Origin: Usnea hakonensis
Taxonomy: Eukaryota; Ascomycota; Lecanoromycetes; Lecanorales; Parmeliaceae
Length of the DNA stretch: 64,000 bases
Direction of reading: 5' to 3'
Assembly: GCA_013423325.1 (NCBI GenBank)
Contig: BLJB01000184.1
Coordinates: 62,001-126,000 of the forward strand
The notes under the pieces were generated by a model. That model was not told where the DNA came from. It was given only the letters and a program-made list of their open reading frames with translations, and made no database searches. Positions 1 through 11,272 of the stretch are shown here, in pieces. Every line of letters begins with the position of its first letter. Position 1 is the stretch's first letter. Made by a program: the position numbers and the translations under genes.

Positions 1-1095
1 TTTTTGTTTCTTTTGAAATCACTCATATCTCATTTGCAAATAGATCGCAGTGCATTAGAGATAGCAAGAGTGAAAAAAACGGTCAATTACATCAAGACAA
101 GTGGCTGTTTGAATCTTTTTGTGCTTCTGCTGCGTACTAGACCAAGAGTACCAGTCGAATTTGATAGGCAATACAGAAGGCTCCCAACGGCGTAATTGCA
201 GGGACAATATCTAGCCCACTGGGCTCATCTAGCATCATTTCTTGCAGTATTCCCATCTCTTATGCGCACCGGCGTGACTCTTTAGGATCGTACAAAAAGT
301 TGTGGGAGCGCTTTTCTCCAGGCTCAGGGGACTCAACACGATATGGTGTTGAAGTCAGTGTTGTCAAGACTTGACGTTGGGAAAAATTGTTGAGTCATCG
401 ACGACGCTAATGCAGAAGTGGATAAGCGTGCATTGCCAGCCTTATTTCCCTCCGTCCGCTTCTCAACAGTCGAGGCTCTGAACTTCTTCGGCATCGGTCT
501 GCACAGGCTCAACACTGTAGATCACTATAACCCACACCCTCCATCCCACCATCACTCTCCCCCGCACAAGAACTATTTCCAAGCCTCCCTGTCAGAGATC
601 CTGACCTCCTATCTCTAGATATAGATGTCTGATCAAGAACATAACGTGGGGCTGTTACTGACTCTCTTTAAACGACATAATGCTTTTGTGTTGCTTGCTG
701 AAGTGCGTGTGGTCTCGATGGAGATGGATGGGTCTGAGATTTAATGCTTGAGGGTTATGTCGACGATATTTTTCTTGATTTTCGTAGACTGTGACATGAT
801 AGAGCAGTTGCATCGACAGCTCCTTGACGCAATGCTTGACTCTACAAACTACAAGAGGAGATAAATAAACCAAGACATGGCACGACACTGGCAGAGATGC
901 CTTTGCCTGGCATAAGAAATAGTGTTTGCTTTTGATCTGAGGTATGCCACAGAAATTAATCTACAGTTTGACGATATTCGCTAGCTCAACGAATCCTTTT
1001 CAAAGATGCATCCTGATCTGACCACCCTACCTGCTGCGTATTCGATCTGTAGATTTCCTCGTGGGTCTCATATCCTATGAGGGATACAGGCTCAA
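1..1095. other. Intergenic, left edge of window
   Basis: No reading frame here resembles a known protein, and none has convincing splice structure. The stretch probably holds the 3' flank of a gene beyond the window edge and the 3' flank of the RGG-protein gene that ends at 1096. Confidence 0.5.
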
Positions 1096-2566
1096 TCATG
1101 AGCCGCCCAAGCTTGGGAAATCGTTCTCGTCTTTGACGTTGACGGAGCCACTCTCGCCCCTGCCTCGTCCGCCGCGGAAACCACCGTCGCTTCTACCCCG
1201 GAACGCATCGCCACGACCTCGGCCCCTGCCTCTGAAGTCTCCTCGATCACCACGGCCACGTCCTCTGCCGCCGCGCTCACCTCCACCTCGGCCAGTTTGA
1301 GGTTCAATATACGTGACATCAACGTCAAGAATGTTCTTCTCCTTACGCTGACGTTCTCTCTTGGCCTTTTCGCTCTTGCCGGAAAAGAAGTCTTTCTCCT
1401 CATCTTTGTTCACTGGTTTAATATTCTCGTATCTTTTATCCTTGCTGCCTTCATTTGGCTTTCTAGCCTGCAGCACTCCAGCGCCAAGCTTCAGTTTCTT
1501 CTCTGCTTGCTCGGCGAGGTAGTCGGCGTAAGAGCGGCTGTTGTCCTCAGGTTCTGGGTCCACAACTGGTTCAGCTGGCGCTTTGGCAGGAGTAGATCCC
1601 TCAGCCGGAGCGGTACCGTCAGCGTCAGCTGTGGGAGCAGCCTGGCTGGAGACAGCGGCGTTACTAGCATCCCAGTCTCCTTGAGCGGAGGTAGCATTCC
1701 ATCCACCAGCTGCACCTTCATCCTTCTCTTCAGCTTTCGCGATTACTACCCCAGCTTGTTCGTCTTTCCATTCGGAATCGCCGGTAGGTGCGCCCCATGA
1801 CTGGTCGGCTTGCTTGACGTGGTCGCTGTAAAGGAAAGAGGTGAGTAAAGACGATTCTTTGTGAGGAAGAGGAAGGGTTGCATACTTGGGAACACCACGA
1901 GTGTGACGGTCATCACGGTTGCCGCGGCCGCCTCTGCCAGCACGAGCTCCCCGACCACCGCGTCCATCGTAGTTGCCTCGGTCACGGCCACCTTCGATGC
2001 GATTTGCATGTCGATCTTGACGAAGTCCATCGTCCGTGGGCTTTTCGCGGTTGTTCATCGAGCCGGCTTCACGGTCGCGAAGAGCTTGACCCTTAATGTC
2101 AGTATCGAGTGTATCCAAGAAAATACCATTCGCATCATAGATCCAGATTATATGCATAGTATGACCTACCTCCTTCGTTGCCAGAAAAACCCCCACGTCC
2201 ACGGCTACGTCCTGCGCGCCCGCCACGCTCGCTTCCAGCAGCTCCTCCACGAGCCTCACTCGGTGCAGTGGCAGGTGCATCACGCTTGCCATGTCGTGCA
2301 ATTGGCTTATCGGCCACCTTTGGAGGTGGTGCAGGCTCCTTGTCCGAGTCCTGGTCGCTGTCGTTACCTGTGATCGAGAATCAGCTGAGATGTTTGAGGA
2401 AGGGGTGTGTAGCTTGGCGGACCGAGTAACTCGTAGAGATTCTGTAGGTATTCTAATGTTAGCAAGTATAGTAGGATAGAGCGCATAGTCCACAAAGAGC
2501 ACAGAAGGCTTCAAGGACTGGGAAATTGAGGTTGTAGCTCCCTACCTTCGATTTGACGTCGCCCAT
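1096..2566 (-). CDS. Stm1/HABP4 (SERBP1-type) RGG-rich ribosome-associated protein
   Basis: Five exons: 2546-2566, 2423-2441 (only 19 nt), 2170-2367, 1886-2084 and 1096-1825. They join in phase to 388 aa. The N-terminus reads MGDVKSKNLYELLGNDSD, the typical Stm1_N start. It is followed by an acidic/Pro stretch (VADKPIARHGKRD), an RGG-rich block, the conserved KPTDDGLRQDRHANRIEGG segment, a coiled charged region (RSYADYLAEQAEKKLKL) and a long C-terminal RGRG/RGG tail ending in DFPSLGGS. Family members bind ribosomes and RNA; yeast Stm1 protects dormant 80S ribosomes and SERBP1 is the animal relative. Function here is by family. The two tiny first exons are supported by exact recovery of the conserved N-terminus. 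The 60-nt intron between 1825 and 1886 has no stop in frame, so its retention would add 20 aa. Confidence 0.88.
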
Positions 2567-3120
2567 GACGCCCGCCTACTGCCTTCCTCGGAAGGCCTCC
2601 TTTGCTATTGCACCAGTGTGATGTGGATGGTGCCAAGTAAGAGCGACAGGATCCTTGTTCAGGATCTTGTCTCTCTAGGGAAATCGCGTTGATTTGTGCG
2701 TTATGCGGGGCACGATTGGTGCTTCATGGTCAGGAGATAAATCGTCCTTGGTTGTGCGGGTTTCCTTAGCGAGGTTGGGATCTACCGCCAAGACTAGCGC
2801 ACCCAGCCAAGGAGTGAATTTGTACCGACATATACAATTGTCTACACCATAGATTGAAACATTGGGAAGAGGCAAGTGAGCTTACACAAATCTTGGTACT
2901 CCTCGTGCTATGACTGAGAACGACACTCGGTAACTTCCTGCGAGCGTTGTGCATAAAATAAGATACAAAGCAACTTCCAGTGGTATCAAGTGGTAAACGC
3001 CTTTCGCTGATGCAAGCCTTCAGATATGCACGACCAGGCGTCAACGCCCTGGACAATCCTCAATCCTTGTCACAACGAAGCTTTCCTTCCCAAGGCGAGC
3101 TCCAGCTCCACTCTGACTTA
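2567..3120. other. Intergenic spacer
   Basis: Between two minus-strand genes. It should contain the promoter and 5'UTR of the RGG-protein gene and the 3'UTR of the bZIP gene. No coding frame with family resemblance was seen. Confidence 0.5.
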
Positions 3121-4571
3121 TCACCGTCTCATCGAACTCTCCTGAAAACTGAATTGAGTAGGGAAATGCATGCTGGCGGAGAGACCGAATGGATCGGCGT
3201 CCAACATAGAATCGTAAGAATCGAAACCGGGCTGCATCTCTTGGTATGCTGGATTCATTGGATCTACGGCTTGAGTTGTCGGCGGTGGCTGCATTGATCG
3301 TATCGGCTGCATCGGCTGCATCGGTTGCATCTGCTGCATTGGCGGCTGACCTTGTACACCCGTTGATGTTCGTTGGTTGGGTGGAAGATGCTGCTGGTGG
3401 AATGGTTGCGGATAGGGACCTGGACCAACGTCGCGATCACTAGGGTTTTCGTCGTCGAGCATATCGGCATGCGCATCGTACTCCTGTTCTGTACTCACGG
3501 AATCAATCTAGGACGAACAGAGCTCTATTGATAGTATGGGAAGGAGGGGGCGGGACAGCTTGCCGAGTTGCTCTATATGAGCTTGAAATGGTGAAGGGTA
3601 GAAGCTTGTTTGAGTCCCAGCTGTGCTACCCATTTCACTGCTGCGACTTGTATCTGTAGTGCTAGGCGTCGTACCTTGCATTGATGACCTACTTGTTGGT
3701 ATGCTTACCCGTGACGGCTGTTGCTGGGGGTATGGGCGAGATTCAAGCGGCGGTAGCGGCTGTTGTGGTTGCTGAGCTTTCATATCGCCGTTAGGTGAGA
3801 ACATCCCACCTTTCGCAGTGCTAATCGGAGATATAGTCGTGTTTTGTGTCCCGGTCTGAGAAGACGGAGTTGGCTGAAGTCGAGGAGATTGGGTTGACGA
3901 AGCTTTGGAAGAGTGAGGCCTTAATGCTCGAGCCGAAGAGCCAGATGTTGAGCGTCGCACTTGATTCTGCCGATTCAGGAGAGCTCGCTGAACGGGACTC
4001 GGCTGGGGAAGTCCTCCCAGTACCTGAGATGAATGTGGCATAATCGTGGAACCTTCAGCTTTAGATTTGAGCTCAGCCTGCACGTCAATTTCTGTGGCTT
4101 CATTAGCGATGTCGAGAATGAATATCGATGGATAAGAGCGAGGCCTACTTTTTTCGAGGAGTATGCGTTCAAGAAGGGAGTTCTTGTATCGAAGCATCAA
4201 GCACTCATCTGCCGCTGCTCTATGATTTTGCTGCAGAGTCTGCAGGGCTTCTTCATGCTGTTTAATAGTCGTTTCAAGTTGCTTGATGTATTCTGTTCGC
4301 CGTTCCCTGAAAGCTGCCTGAGCTTGGCGATTCCGTTGCTTGCGTTCTTCCGATGTCGCGTAAATCTAAGATTGCGTTAGGAAGCATGTACGTACGTGCA
4401 TGGATGGATGCAGACAGGCCATACCGGCTTGCGCCCTCCCTTCCGCTTCTGCACCTGGGCGGGCTCCTGTGTCAAACTTTGCTCTTCTGGTTCGGGAGAG
4501 GATTCGGAGAATGATTCTTCCTCGAAGTGTTCGATCTTTGGGATCGGGGGCACATCGTCGATAGTTGACAT
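3121..4571 (-). CDS. bZIP transcription factor
   Basis: Four exons: 4425-4571, 4149-4365, 3564-4091 and 3121-3488, giving 419 aa. Exon 1 encodes an acidic N-terminus ending in KRKGGRKP. Exon 2 carries the basic region (RKQRNRQAQAAFRERR, the N-x2-QAA-x-FR core of fungal AP-1-like bZIPs) and a leucine zipper (YIKQLETTIKQHEEALQTLQ). It continues into the conserved ECLMLRYKNSLLERILLEK segment, and exon 3 continues IDVQAELKSK. The middle is Ser/Pro/Gln-rich and low complexity. The last exon has an MQP repeat around residues 340-360 and the conserved EQEYDAHADMLDD. The third intron (3489-3563) uses a GC donor (GCAAGC) with acceptor TACAG; this is the only phase that restores HIEQLEQEYDA. It is a conserved fungal bZIP whose target genes I cannot name. 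A 1.9 kb upstream spacer suggests a long promoter or 5'UTR. Confidence 0.9.
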
Positions 4572-6444
4572 CCCAACAAAGAGATGTAGGTGGCAATAAT
4601 CTCGCCAAATTTAGCGATGATTGAAGCTATATTCAACTCGCTTGTTCAGGTATGGTTCGAGACCATGGCCTGTGGTCAAGCCCGGGAGGGTTTAGCGTTT
4701 GGACAAGCGAATGTAGGTACCTCAGCTATGGTTGAGCCTCAAGGCAGGCTTGGATTGTGGTAGTCAATGGCGAGGAAGGCGTTTGGTAAGAGAAAGGTAA
4801 TGAAAACACAAGAATTTTTCGGTTCGAAAGAAAGAGACGTACTGGCGTCTAAATTCTAGCAGGTAATAGTGCGAGTTACGGAAGACGGCAGGCATATGTA
4901 AGGTAAGGTAGCAGGTGCTATGGAGATATTTTGGATTGTGGGGTTAGCTCTTTTTTTGTCAACGAGGTTCTAGGCAAGTCAGGGGCCCAAGCAAAAATTT
5001 TCATGTCGTGTGTGCCGTGGCTCTCTTTGGATGTGGTCCGTGTGGAGATAGCTCCGGGGGGGAAACATGTGAAAGACACCACAACAGGCCGATGGATTTT
5101 GTCAATTATCGGAAAAAGGTCTCATAGCTAGAGTAACTGAATTTTGGTTTCTGGAATTTTCGGGGTTTATCCTTTTTTTGTGTGTGATGCCAGACAGGTC
5201 AAGTAGAAAGAAGGAATGCAGAAGGCCAGAAAATAGATTTCCTTGGAGCCAGTCAGACTGTATTAAGCTTTAGAAGGGTTACGCGATTGGTGTAGAGAGT
5301 AGCACTTTGATGAGCGATGACAGGTTTCCAGGATCGAATATCCTCATGGGGTTTAGCGATCAGATCATCATAGCCTTCATAGGCGGATGCCGAAGGACAT
5401 ACGTACGAGGGTACCTTAGCACCTTAGTGAGAGGCTGACGTATGGGTTCGGATGGAAAAAGATTTTAGGGTTGGAACTTGGAGGCTTTTTTTCAGTCTTG
5501 GCGAACTAAAGGGAGACCCTGGGTGCAAGCATTTCCGAGGATGCGGGTACTGGGATTTTTGTAAGAAGGCTTAGGGAACCAGGACCCGTCGGATTGGTGG
5601 AATTGGGTGAAGGATTTGGACAAGGCTATTGTTCCCCCTAACCCATACCATAGCTTTGGCTTATTCCAATCTGTTTCTAAACACTTCTAAAGCACCTAAA
5701 AAGCGTGGCTAAACAGGTAGAGCAAATGTCACACGTGGTCTGGTGGTGGTGATCTGCACACCATCCTCAATCCCTGTCATAATCCCTGTTATAATCCCAA
5801 ATGCAAAGGAGCTTTCTTCCATACACGCTGTCCGCATTGAAAATGTTGATCGGGCATGCATTTCCCACCCTCTTGATCTCTTCTCAAAAGCCACTTGGTT
5901 TCATCTCATCCTCTCTGGTATTAGAGCATCAGTATTTTTTGCTGTTTGGGGTTATCATTCTCATTCCAATTACTTTACAATCCTCCGTGCTATAATATCA
6001 AGACGCCCTCCCAATTTCCTCTTGGTGTTTTCACATGGTTTCATTGCCCTAGAAGAGAAATTGATCGCTTCTCATCTGCCATGATTCTCATCCGCTAAGG
6101 TGTGCTTTCGGAAAGCGACCTTAGCCATCAAGTACATTACCCTACCGTGCACCTCAAACGCCTTGCCGGATTATCTTATCTTATGGCAGGCACAACCGGG
6201 TCACACCGTCGATGTGATCTACCCCCTTGCACCACGCAGCTGTCAGACATACGGCCCACCCTCCACCAAGCTTGTCAATGACTTCATTCCGCAGGAACAA
6301 ATACAAAAACATTCAAAAAAGAGAGGACAAATCATCTGCCCCCGGCAACGTTTGATCTTCCCAAACGCCTCGGCCTCCAACTCTGACATGTCAGACCGGA
6401 TGTCACCACGGAGATTACTTTCTCGTTACGAGTAGCAAGCAATA
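4572..6444. other. Long divergent intergenic region
   Basis: A 1.9 kb spacer between the divergently transcribed bZIP and arrestin genes. It contains an AGGTAAGGTA motif near 4901. A stop-free stretch at 6100-6435 begins with GTG and ends just before the arrestin ATG, so it is most likely 5'UTR. No gene is supported. A regulated bZIP gene with a long leader is a reasonable reading. Confidence 0.5.
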
Positions 6445-8613
6445 ATGCCCGGAGATGCTTTGAGTCTCCTATCCAGCATACCAGAGAGACGTTCCTCCAA
6501 GCAGACTCACCGAGGCAGCTCCGTCCTTTCTATGCGATCAGCAGCTACCAATCTACCCCTGCCACCGCACGGCACGCCTAGTCATGGCACAACGGTTCCT
6601 GCCCGGGGCCGATCAACCTCTCCCATCCGTCGACCCAACGTTTTAGCCCTGCGACGAGCTCCGTCTCGGACGTTCGCCCCTTCGGTGATGCCGACTGATC
6701 TGCTTGACACCCCACGAATATCCCACGCCCGTCTCAACCTCGCCGTCCACCTGTCGGCTCCGGTGTTCGTGGGGGGAGCAACTGTTGAAGGAGAAATTCA
6801 TGTTGGTATTGATGGTGGCCCGTTTGAGGCACGGCGCAAGTCTACACCGGGTCTATCGCTGAGTAAGATCACTGCAACTCTGGTGGGAATCGAAAGATGC
6901 AAGGGCAGACAGGACATCTTTCGAGCCTTGTCAAGTGACCTCATCGATGCCGCGCACCCTCCTCCAGTTTCAATGGCTCCGGATCGTGGACCTGGCTCTA
7001 CCTGGGACGTTCAACCATCAAATTCTACGTTGCCCTTTCGTCTGGACCTGCCTGTAGTCATAGGTCCTCCGCCGTACAAGTCAAGAAAGGCGGGCATTGG
7101 CTACTGGCTCAGTGCATCGGCAGAGTTCAGAATATCTGGGAAGAGTCACATTGTCCGACAATACCGCGAAGTCGCCGTATTGACAGTACATGATCGTAGG
7201 TCTTTGACCACTCATGATCTCAAAATACCGTGACTAACGCAAGTTCCAGCCGAAAAGGCTCTCGTCAATCTTTCGAGTCCACTTTTGGCGGTGGACGAGA
7301 TTGTTTTGTCAAAGCGGCACACCACGCAGACGGTCAAATTGACGGCAGGCCTCCATCGACAAACTTGGATCAGTGGGTACCTCATCTTTGTCGACATGCA
7401 CATCGTAAATCGCAGCAGCAAAGATGTGAAGAAAGTTGAGCTTCAGCTTGAGAAAGCTACACAGTTCCATGACTACACTGCACCTTCTACCAACGCCGGT
7501 TTGGCCGATGTGCTTCGGTTGCCAGATCATCGACAGACTGAGATAGTCGTAAGGAAGGATTTGGGCGACGGGTTCCGAGGAGTACAGTCATTGTCAGAAG
7601 ATTTTAGGACTTGCCAGCTGGCATTACCCACCGGTTTGGTGTCAATTGAAACAGGTATGTGCTTCGGCTCTAAGTCGTCACCTCTTTAAAGACGATTGTC
7701 CGCGCAACAACTCTTAGAGTTGAGAATCTCTGGTCAAACACTCTTGTGGGCAAGGTCAATGCGTTGGCGACAAAGAGTCTGACTGTCCTGTATAGGGCGG
7801 TTCTTTGGCATTCGCTACTTTTTGAACATTCAAATCACTTGTTCGTTCAAGTGTGTCTACCCGCCGAAGCCTTCTGTCAGGTCCTGGCTTACTCTTGACC
7901 TTCAGCAAGAATCTCAAAGTTCAGCTGCCGATCACCATAATCCATCCAGTATGGCCCAGTCTTATCCTATTCTGAAAGACGCCCGTGGCGTTCTGAGGAT
8001 TACGTACAGAAGCTAATAAGCGTCTCAGAATTCCATCGATATTCCTCCCAACGCCATTGCTCAAGTCGCGGCTTCCATCGAGCACAAGCACCGAAATCAT
8101 ACCTCTACAAGCAGCACGGGTTCGCCTTACCGATACCGCGCCGGCCAAGCGTTCAAAGCTGCGCGAAGACAGTCGTACCTACAATTGCGCAAGGACACCT
8201 TGGGCTCCACGGAGATGAAGGAGCTGACACGTACTTTGGAAGGCAGTCCGAAGAGGATGTCCTCGAGAGTTGGAGATAGCCCAAGAAAGACGAATGTTGC
8301 ACGACGACAGTCTGCCAGCGTCTTAGGCAATTCCAGCCGCAGCAATCATCCAAACTTGCTCCCACGCTCGTCCTTCGACACCACCACAAACACTAAATAC
8401 AGTGTCGCACGTTCAAGTTACGAAACAGTAAGGCCATTGGAGCAGCGTAGGTCTCCTCAACGCAGAGTATCGCGAGGACCGCGCTCGAGCCTCGAGACGA
8501 AGATCTTGAAGGGTCTCCGCCGCAGTTCCGAAACTTCGGAACCCAGGCTGCAAAGGAGTACGTCGGGAGTGGCTTTTGATGACAGTGACAAGGAGAACTA
8601 CGCGCCAAAGTGA
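6445..8613 (+). CDS. Arrestin-domain protein
   Basis: Five exons: 6445-7195, 7250-7654, 7796-7850, 7906-7948 and 8029-8613, joining to 612 aa. A disordered Ser/Arg-rich N-terminus precedes an arrestin N-like beta-sandwich (ARLNLAVHLSAPVFVGGATVEGEI from about residue 93, then ITATLVGIERCKGR). An arrestin C-like half follows (SKRHTTQTVKLTAGLHRQTWISGYLIFVDMHIVN, then RFFGIRYFLNIQIT, then NLKVQLPITIIHP and IDIPPNAIAQVAASIEHKHR). The C-terminal tail is basic and Ser-rich and ends DSDKENYAPK. Fungal arrestins often act as adaptors for ubiquitylation and endocytosis of membrane proteins, but no PY motif was noticed, so that role is only possible. The two very short middle exons are inferred from phase and from conserved beta-strand motifs. 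The 7655-7795 intron is long for this locus and could hide a mini-exon. Confidence 0.85.
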
Positions 8614-8937
8614 GGAATTGGCTTTTTCTGTTGGAATAAAAAGCAAGGATCGGTTAGTGGGGAAGTCAGGTCATGGATATTACGAGGCATGATGTATGAG
8701 AGCATGGGACTACGGGATTACGATTACGACGCAGGTTGGAGCAGCAGAGCAGCATACGAATAATATCAGTCGCAGTACTCATTCTGCATCATACATCCCG
8801 GACATGGCTCTCCATGAATGAATGAATGAATGAATGAATGAATGAATTGTCCTGCCCCTCAAACCGTGCTATCCAACCACGCCCAAAACATATCCCCCCC
8901 CACCTTCTCTCCCTAGCACGCACTCCTCCCCGACACC
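8614..8937. other. Convergent intergenic spacer
   Basis: The 3' flanks of the arrestin (plus) and LIM (minus) genes. It contains the ATGA tetranucleotide microsatellite listed separately. Nothing else was recognised. Confidence 0.5.
8814..8847. repeat. Tetranucleotide microsatellite (ATGA)n
   Basis: About eight uninterrupted copies of ATGA, read directly, in the intergenic spacer between convergent genes. Likely polymorphic; no function inferred. Confidence 0.95.
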
Positions 8938-10246
8938 CTACCCCTTCCTATTCCCCGGCAACAAACCCATCCACCTCGGCACCGGCCTCTCCCTCTCCCT
9001 CTCCCTCTCCCTCTTCCTACCCTCCCCATCCCCATCCCCATTCCCATTCCCAGCGCAAGACCCCTCCCCTCCCCTCTTCCATGCGCCCCGACCCCGCATC
9101 CCATCCCTGACAGCATCATCATCATCATCATCACAAGCGCCATCGCTGACCGCCGCCGTGCGCCCTCTTTTTCTTTTCCTGTGTATAGTTCTTGGCTTGA
9201 GGGGGGGGTTTGGAGGAGATTGGTTTTGGTCTTCTTTGGTGCTGTGCTCTTCCTCCTGCTGCTGCTGCTGCGGTTTCCAGCGCGTCGCTTGCGCTTCCAG
9301 CGCCGCAACATCCCGCCCACAGTACCGGCAGCACGGCGGCCGGGCCAGGATGATCGCTTCGTCGGCGTAGGGGGGGGGTTTGAGGGGGCTCTGTGTGTTT
9401 CATCACATCAATCTATCCACCCTCTCTCTCTCTCTCACCCTCCCCATCTCCCCCTCTCTCTCTCTCTCTCACACACGACAAATAGGGGAAGAAGAAAGAA
9501 AAACAGAACAAACATACCCTACAAACCAAACACCTTACGCACCCCCAATGCCACCACCCCCACCCGCACCCCACGCTCTCTTCTACTCGGTGGATCGTTT
9601 CGCCGCAACCCCAGCATATGTGGAGGATGTAAAGGGCGTGGAAGCAGGGGGGGCAGAAGGGGTGGGGGGGGGAGGTGGGCGGGTGGTGGTGGTGGTGGTG
9701 GTTGGGGTGGGGGGGGGAGGCGGGTTGAGGTGAGGGGTTGAGGTTGTAGAGCGAGAGAATCGTAAGCGTTATGGCGGGGGCGGTGGGGGGGAAGGTGTAT
9801 GTTTTTTGGGGGAAGGGGAGGGGGGTGCGGCAGAGGGTGCAGGTTGGGGTTGTGAGGGTTGGCGGCGGTGTCTTTGTTCTTGGTGCTGTCGGTGGTGGTG
9901 GTGGTGGTTCGGAAGGCTCCGCTGTCGCTGTCGCTGCTGGTGATGTTGCTGGTACTAATACTGGTACGGGGACTGCGAGGGAAGGGTCTTGTTGTGTGGT
10001 GAGGGGCGAGGGGAGGCTGAGGGTTGGGCGGGCGAGAGTCGGTTTTGTGAGGAGGGGGTAGATGATTGCGGTTCGGGATCTGTGGGGAGGTCGGTCGAGA
10101 GGTTGTGAGTGGGTGGTGGTGGTGGTGGTTCGTTTGGTGATGGTGAGGGGCCGCGGGACGAGGGTCCGGTCTGTTGGGGTGGTGGTCGATGTTGGTGGGA
10201 TGGAGGAAGCGGAGCGTCGGTGGGAGATGGAGGGTAGGAGGGCCAT
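8938..10246 (-). CDS. LIM zinc-binding domain protein
   Basis: Two exons, 9518-10246 and 8938-9390, joining in phase 0 to 393 aa. Exon 1 opens MALLPSISHRRSASS and is Pro/Thr-rich and low complexity. A LIM-type zinc ligand series follows: CTLC, then FCPPCF, CWGCGETI, and WHWGCVRCLVC at the exon end. Exon 2 supplies the remaining ligands (PPCCRYCGRDV), a Gln run, an Asp run, an Arg-Glu repeat and the C-terminus RPVPRWMGLLPGNRKG. LIM domains mediate protein contacts; the target here is unknown. The low-complexity insert between the first Cys pair and the next ligands (including a His run) is unusual. Base composition is extreme: the sense strand is C-rich in exon 1 and G-rich at the end of exon 2, with 8-9 base homopolymers that are prone to sequencing error. 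Long plus-strand frames opposite this gene are shadows. Confidence 0.82.
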
Positions 10247-10671
10247 TGGAGCGGTTTGGTTGTTGAGCGCGTGGTTGGGGGAGGGTCGGGATGCTAGGGA
10301 TCGGAATGCATTGCTGGAGGTGAGCTGGAGCTGTCTGTGAGGCTCGATAGTGCTGTGGTAAGGAATGAGGGCATTTAAAGATGCTGTACCGTGAGCGTTA
10401 GGAGGATACAGGAGGAGAAGAGAAGATGTGTGTTGGTAGCAATCACAAGATGTATGAGGGAGAAGGAACGTCCGGATGTTGCAAGCTTGATTTGATTGTT
10501 CCAAAATTATGCGCTGAGGATTAAGAGCCGAATCGAATTATGTACAGACCGTTGCCGAGACCCCTGCGCAAAGCAGTACAAGCCAGCCAAAATGATTGTG
10601 ACACATCCACTTGTCATCTCCCTCTCGACCGTCGTCGCGCCGATTGTTTCGCTCCTTTCTCTTTCGCCCAA
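10247..10671. other. Intergenic spacer
   Basis: Between the MAPEG and LIM genes, both on the minus strand. It holds the LIM promoter. No coding support was seen. Confidence 0.5.
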
Positions 10672-11272
10672 TCAGTAGCCCCAGTAGCCTTTGACGAGAT
10701 ATCCGGAATACGCAGCCATTGCAGCGATGAAGCCTTGAGTGCCAAAGTATCCGATTCTAATCTCCGCATCAGCATCGACCTTTCACTACCTCCGACGGGT
10801 ACGAAGACACTCACGGTCTACCCCATCCGACCGTGTCCTTCCCCTTCAAGCCAAGCTCCACGTGAGCAATTCTAAGCACGAACAAGACTGCCATAGCGTA
10901 GTTGAGGGCTTTCCGGTTTGCGCCATTCAGCTCGGCGACGGCAAGCAAAGTGAAGCACAGAGGCACGTTTTCCACGAAATTATCATGAGCGCGGGAGTCG
11001 AGAAAAAGGCCGTCGGTTTTGTCATTTGATGTGGAATCCTCGCCGTCGCGGTAACGGTCACCCATATACTTTTCCGACTGTATTCGACGATAGACTATGC
11101 GATTCGACAGGTAGACGAGGTAGGCGGCAAAGGGGAGAGTCCAAGTGCCGGTTATCGCTGTAATGAGAGAGCATTAGTATAGTGTTGAAAGGTGCGACAA
11201 AGATAAAGGAGGTGTGGGGAACTTGCGCAGCATCTTTGGGACCGGCACCCCGATTCCGATTGTGGAGCTCAT
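10672..11272 (-). CDS. MAPEG family membrane protein
   Basis: Three exons, 11227-11272, 10815-11157 and 10672-10756, giving 157 aa, the usual size for small MAPEG (membrane-associated, eicosanoid and glutathione metabolism) proteins. Sequence order: MSSTIGIGVPVPKMLPITG, a first membrane segment (WTLPFAAYLVYLSNRIV), the hydrophilic loop with RAHDNFVENVPLCFTLLAVAELNG (the conserved RAxxNFxEN/P motif) and two further hydrophobic stretches. The C-terminus is IGYFGTQGFIAAMAAYSGYLVKGYWGY. The family includes microsomal glutathione transferases; the exact activity is not predictable. The first intron has a GC donor (GCAAGT). The nearby GT alternative gives the wrong phase, and only the GC donor restores the conserved KMLPITGT. 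Confidence 0.9.

Noticed and set aside
6100..6435. A 111-codon plus-strand open frame ending just before the arrestin gene
   Set aside because: It begins with GTG, has no ATG until late and no resemblance to any family; most likely 5'UTR.
7700..7795. A possible extra arrestin exon beginning after TTAG at 7717
   Set aside because: It would break the conserved RFFGIRYFLNIQIT segment, which is recovered only by the acceptor at 7795.
9181..10340. Long plus-strand open frames rich in Gly/Val and Ser/Leu opposite the LIM gene
   Set aside because: They are low-complexity shadows of the G/C-skewed LIM coding sequence. They lack any family resemblance, while the minus strand has clear zinc ligands and a consistent intron.
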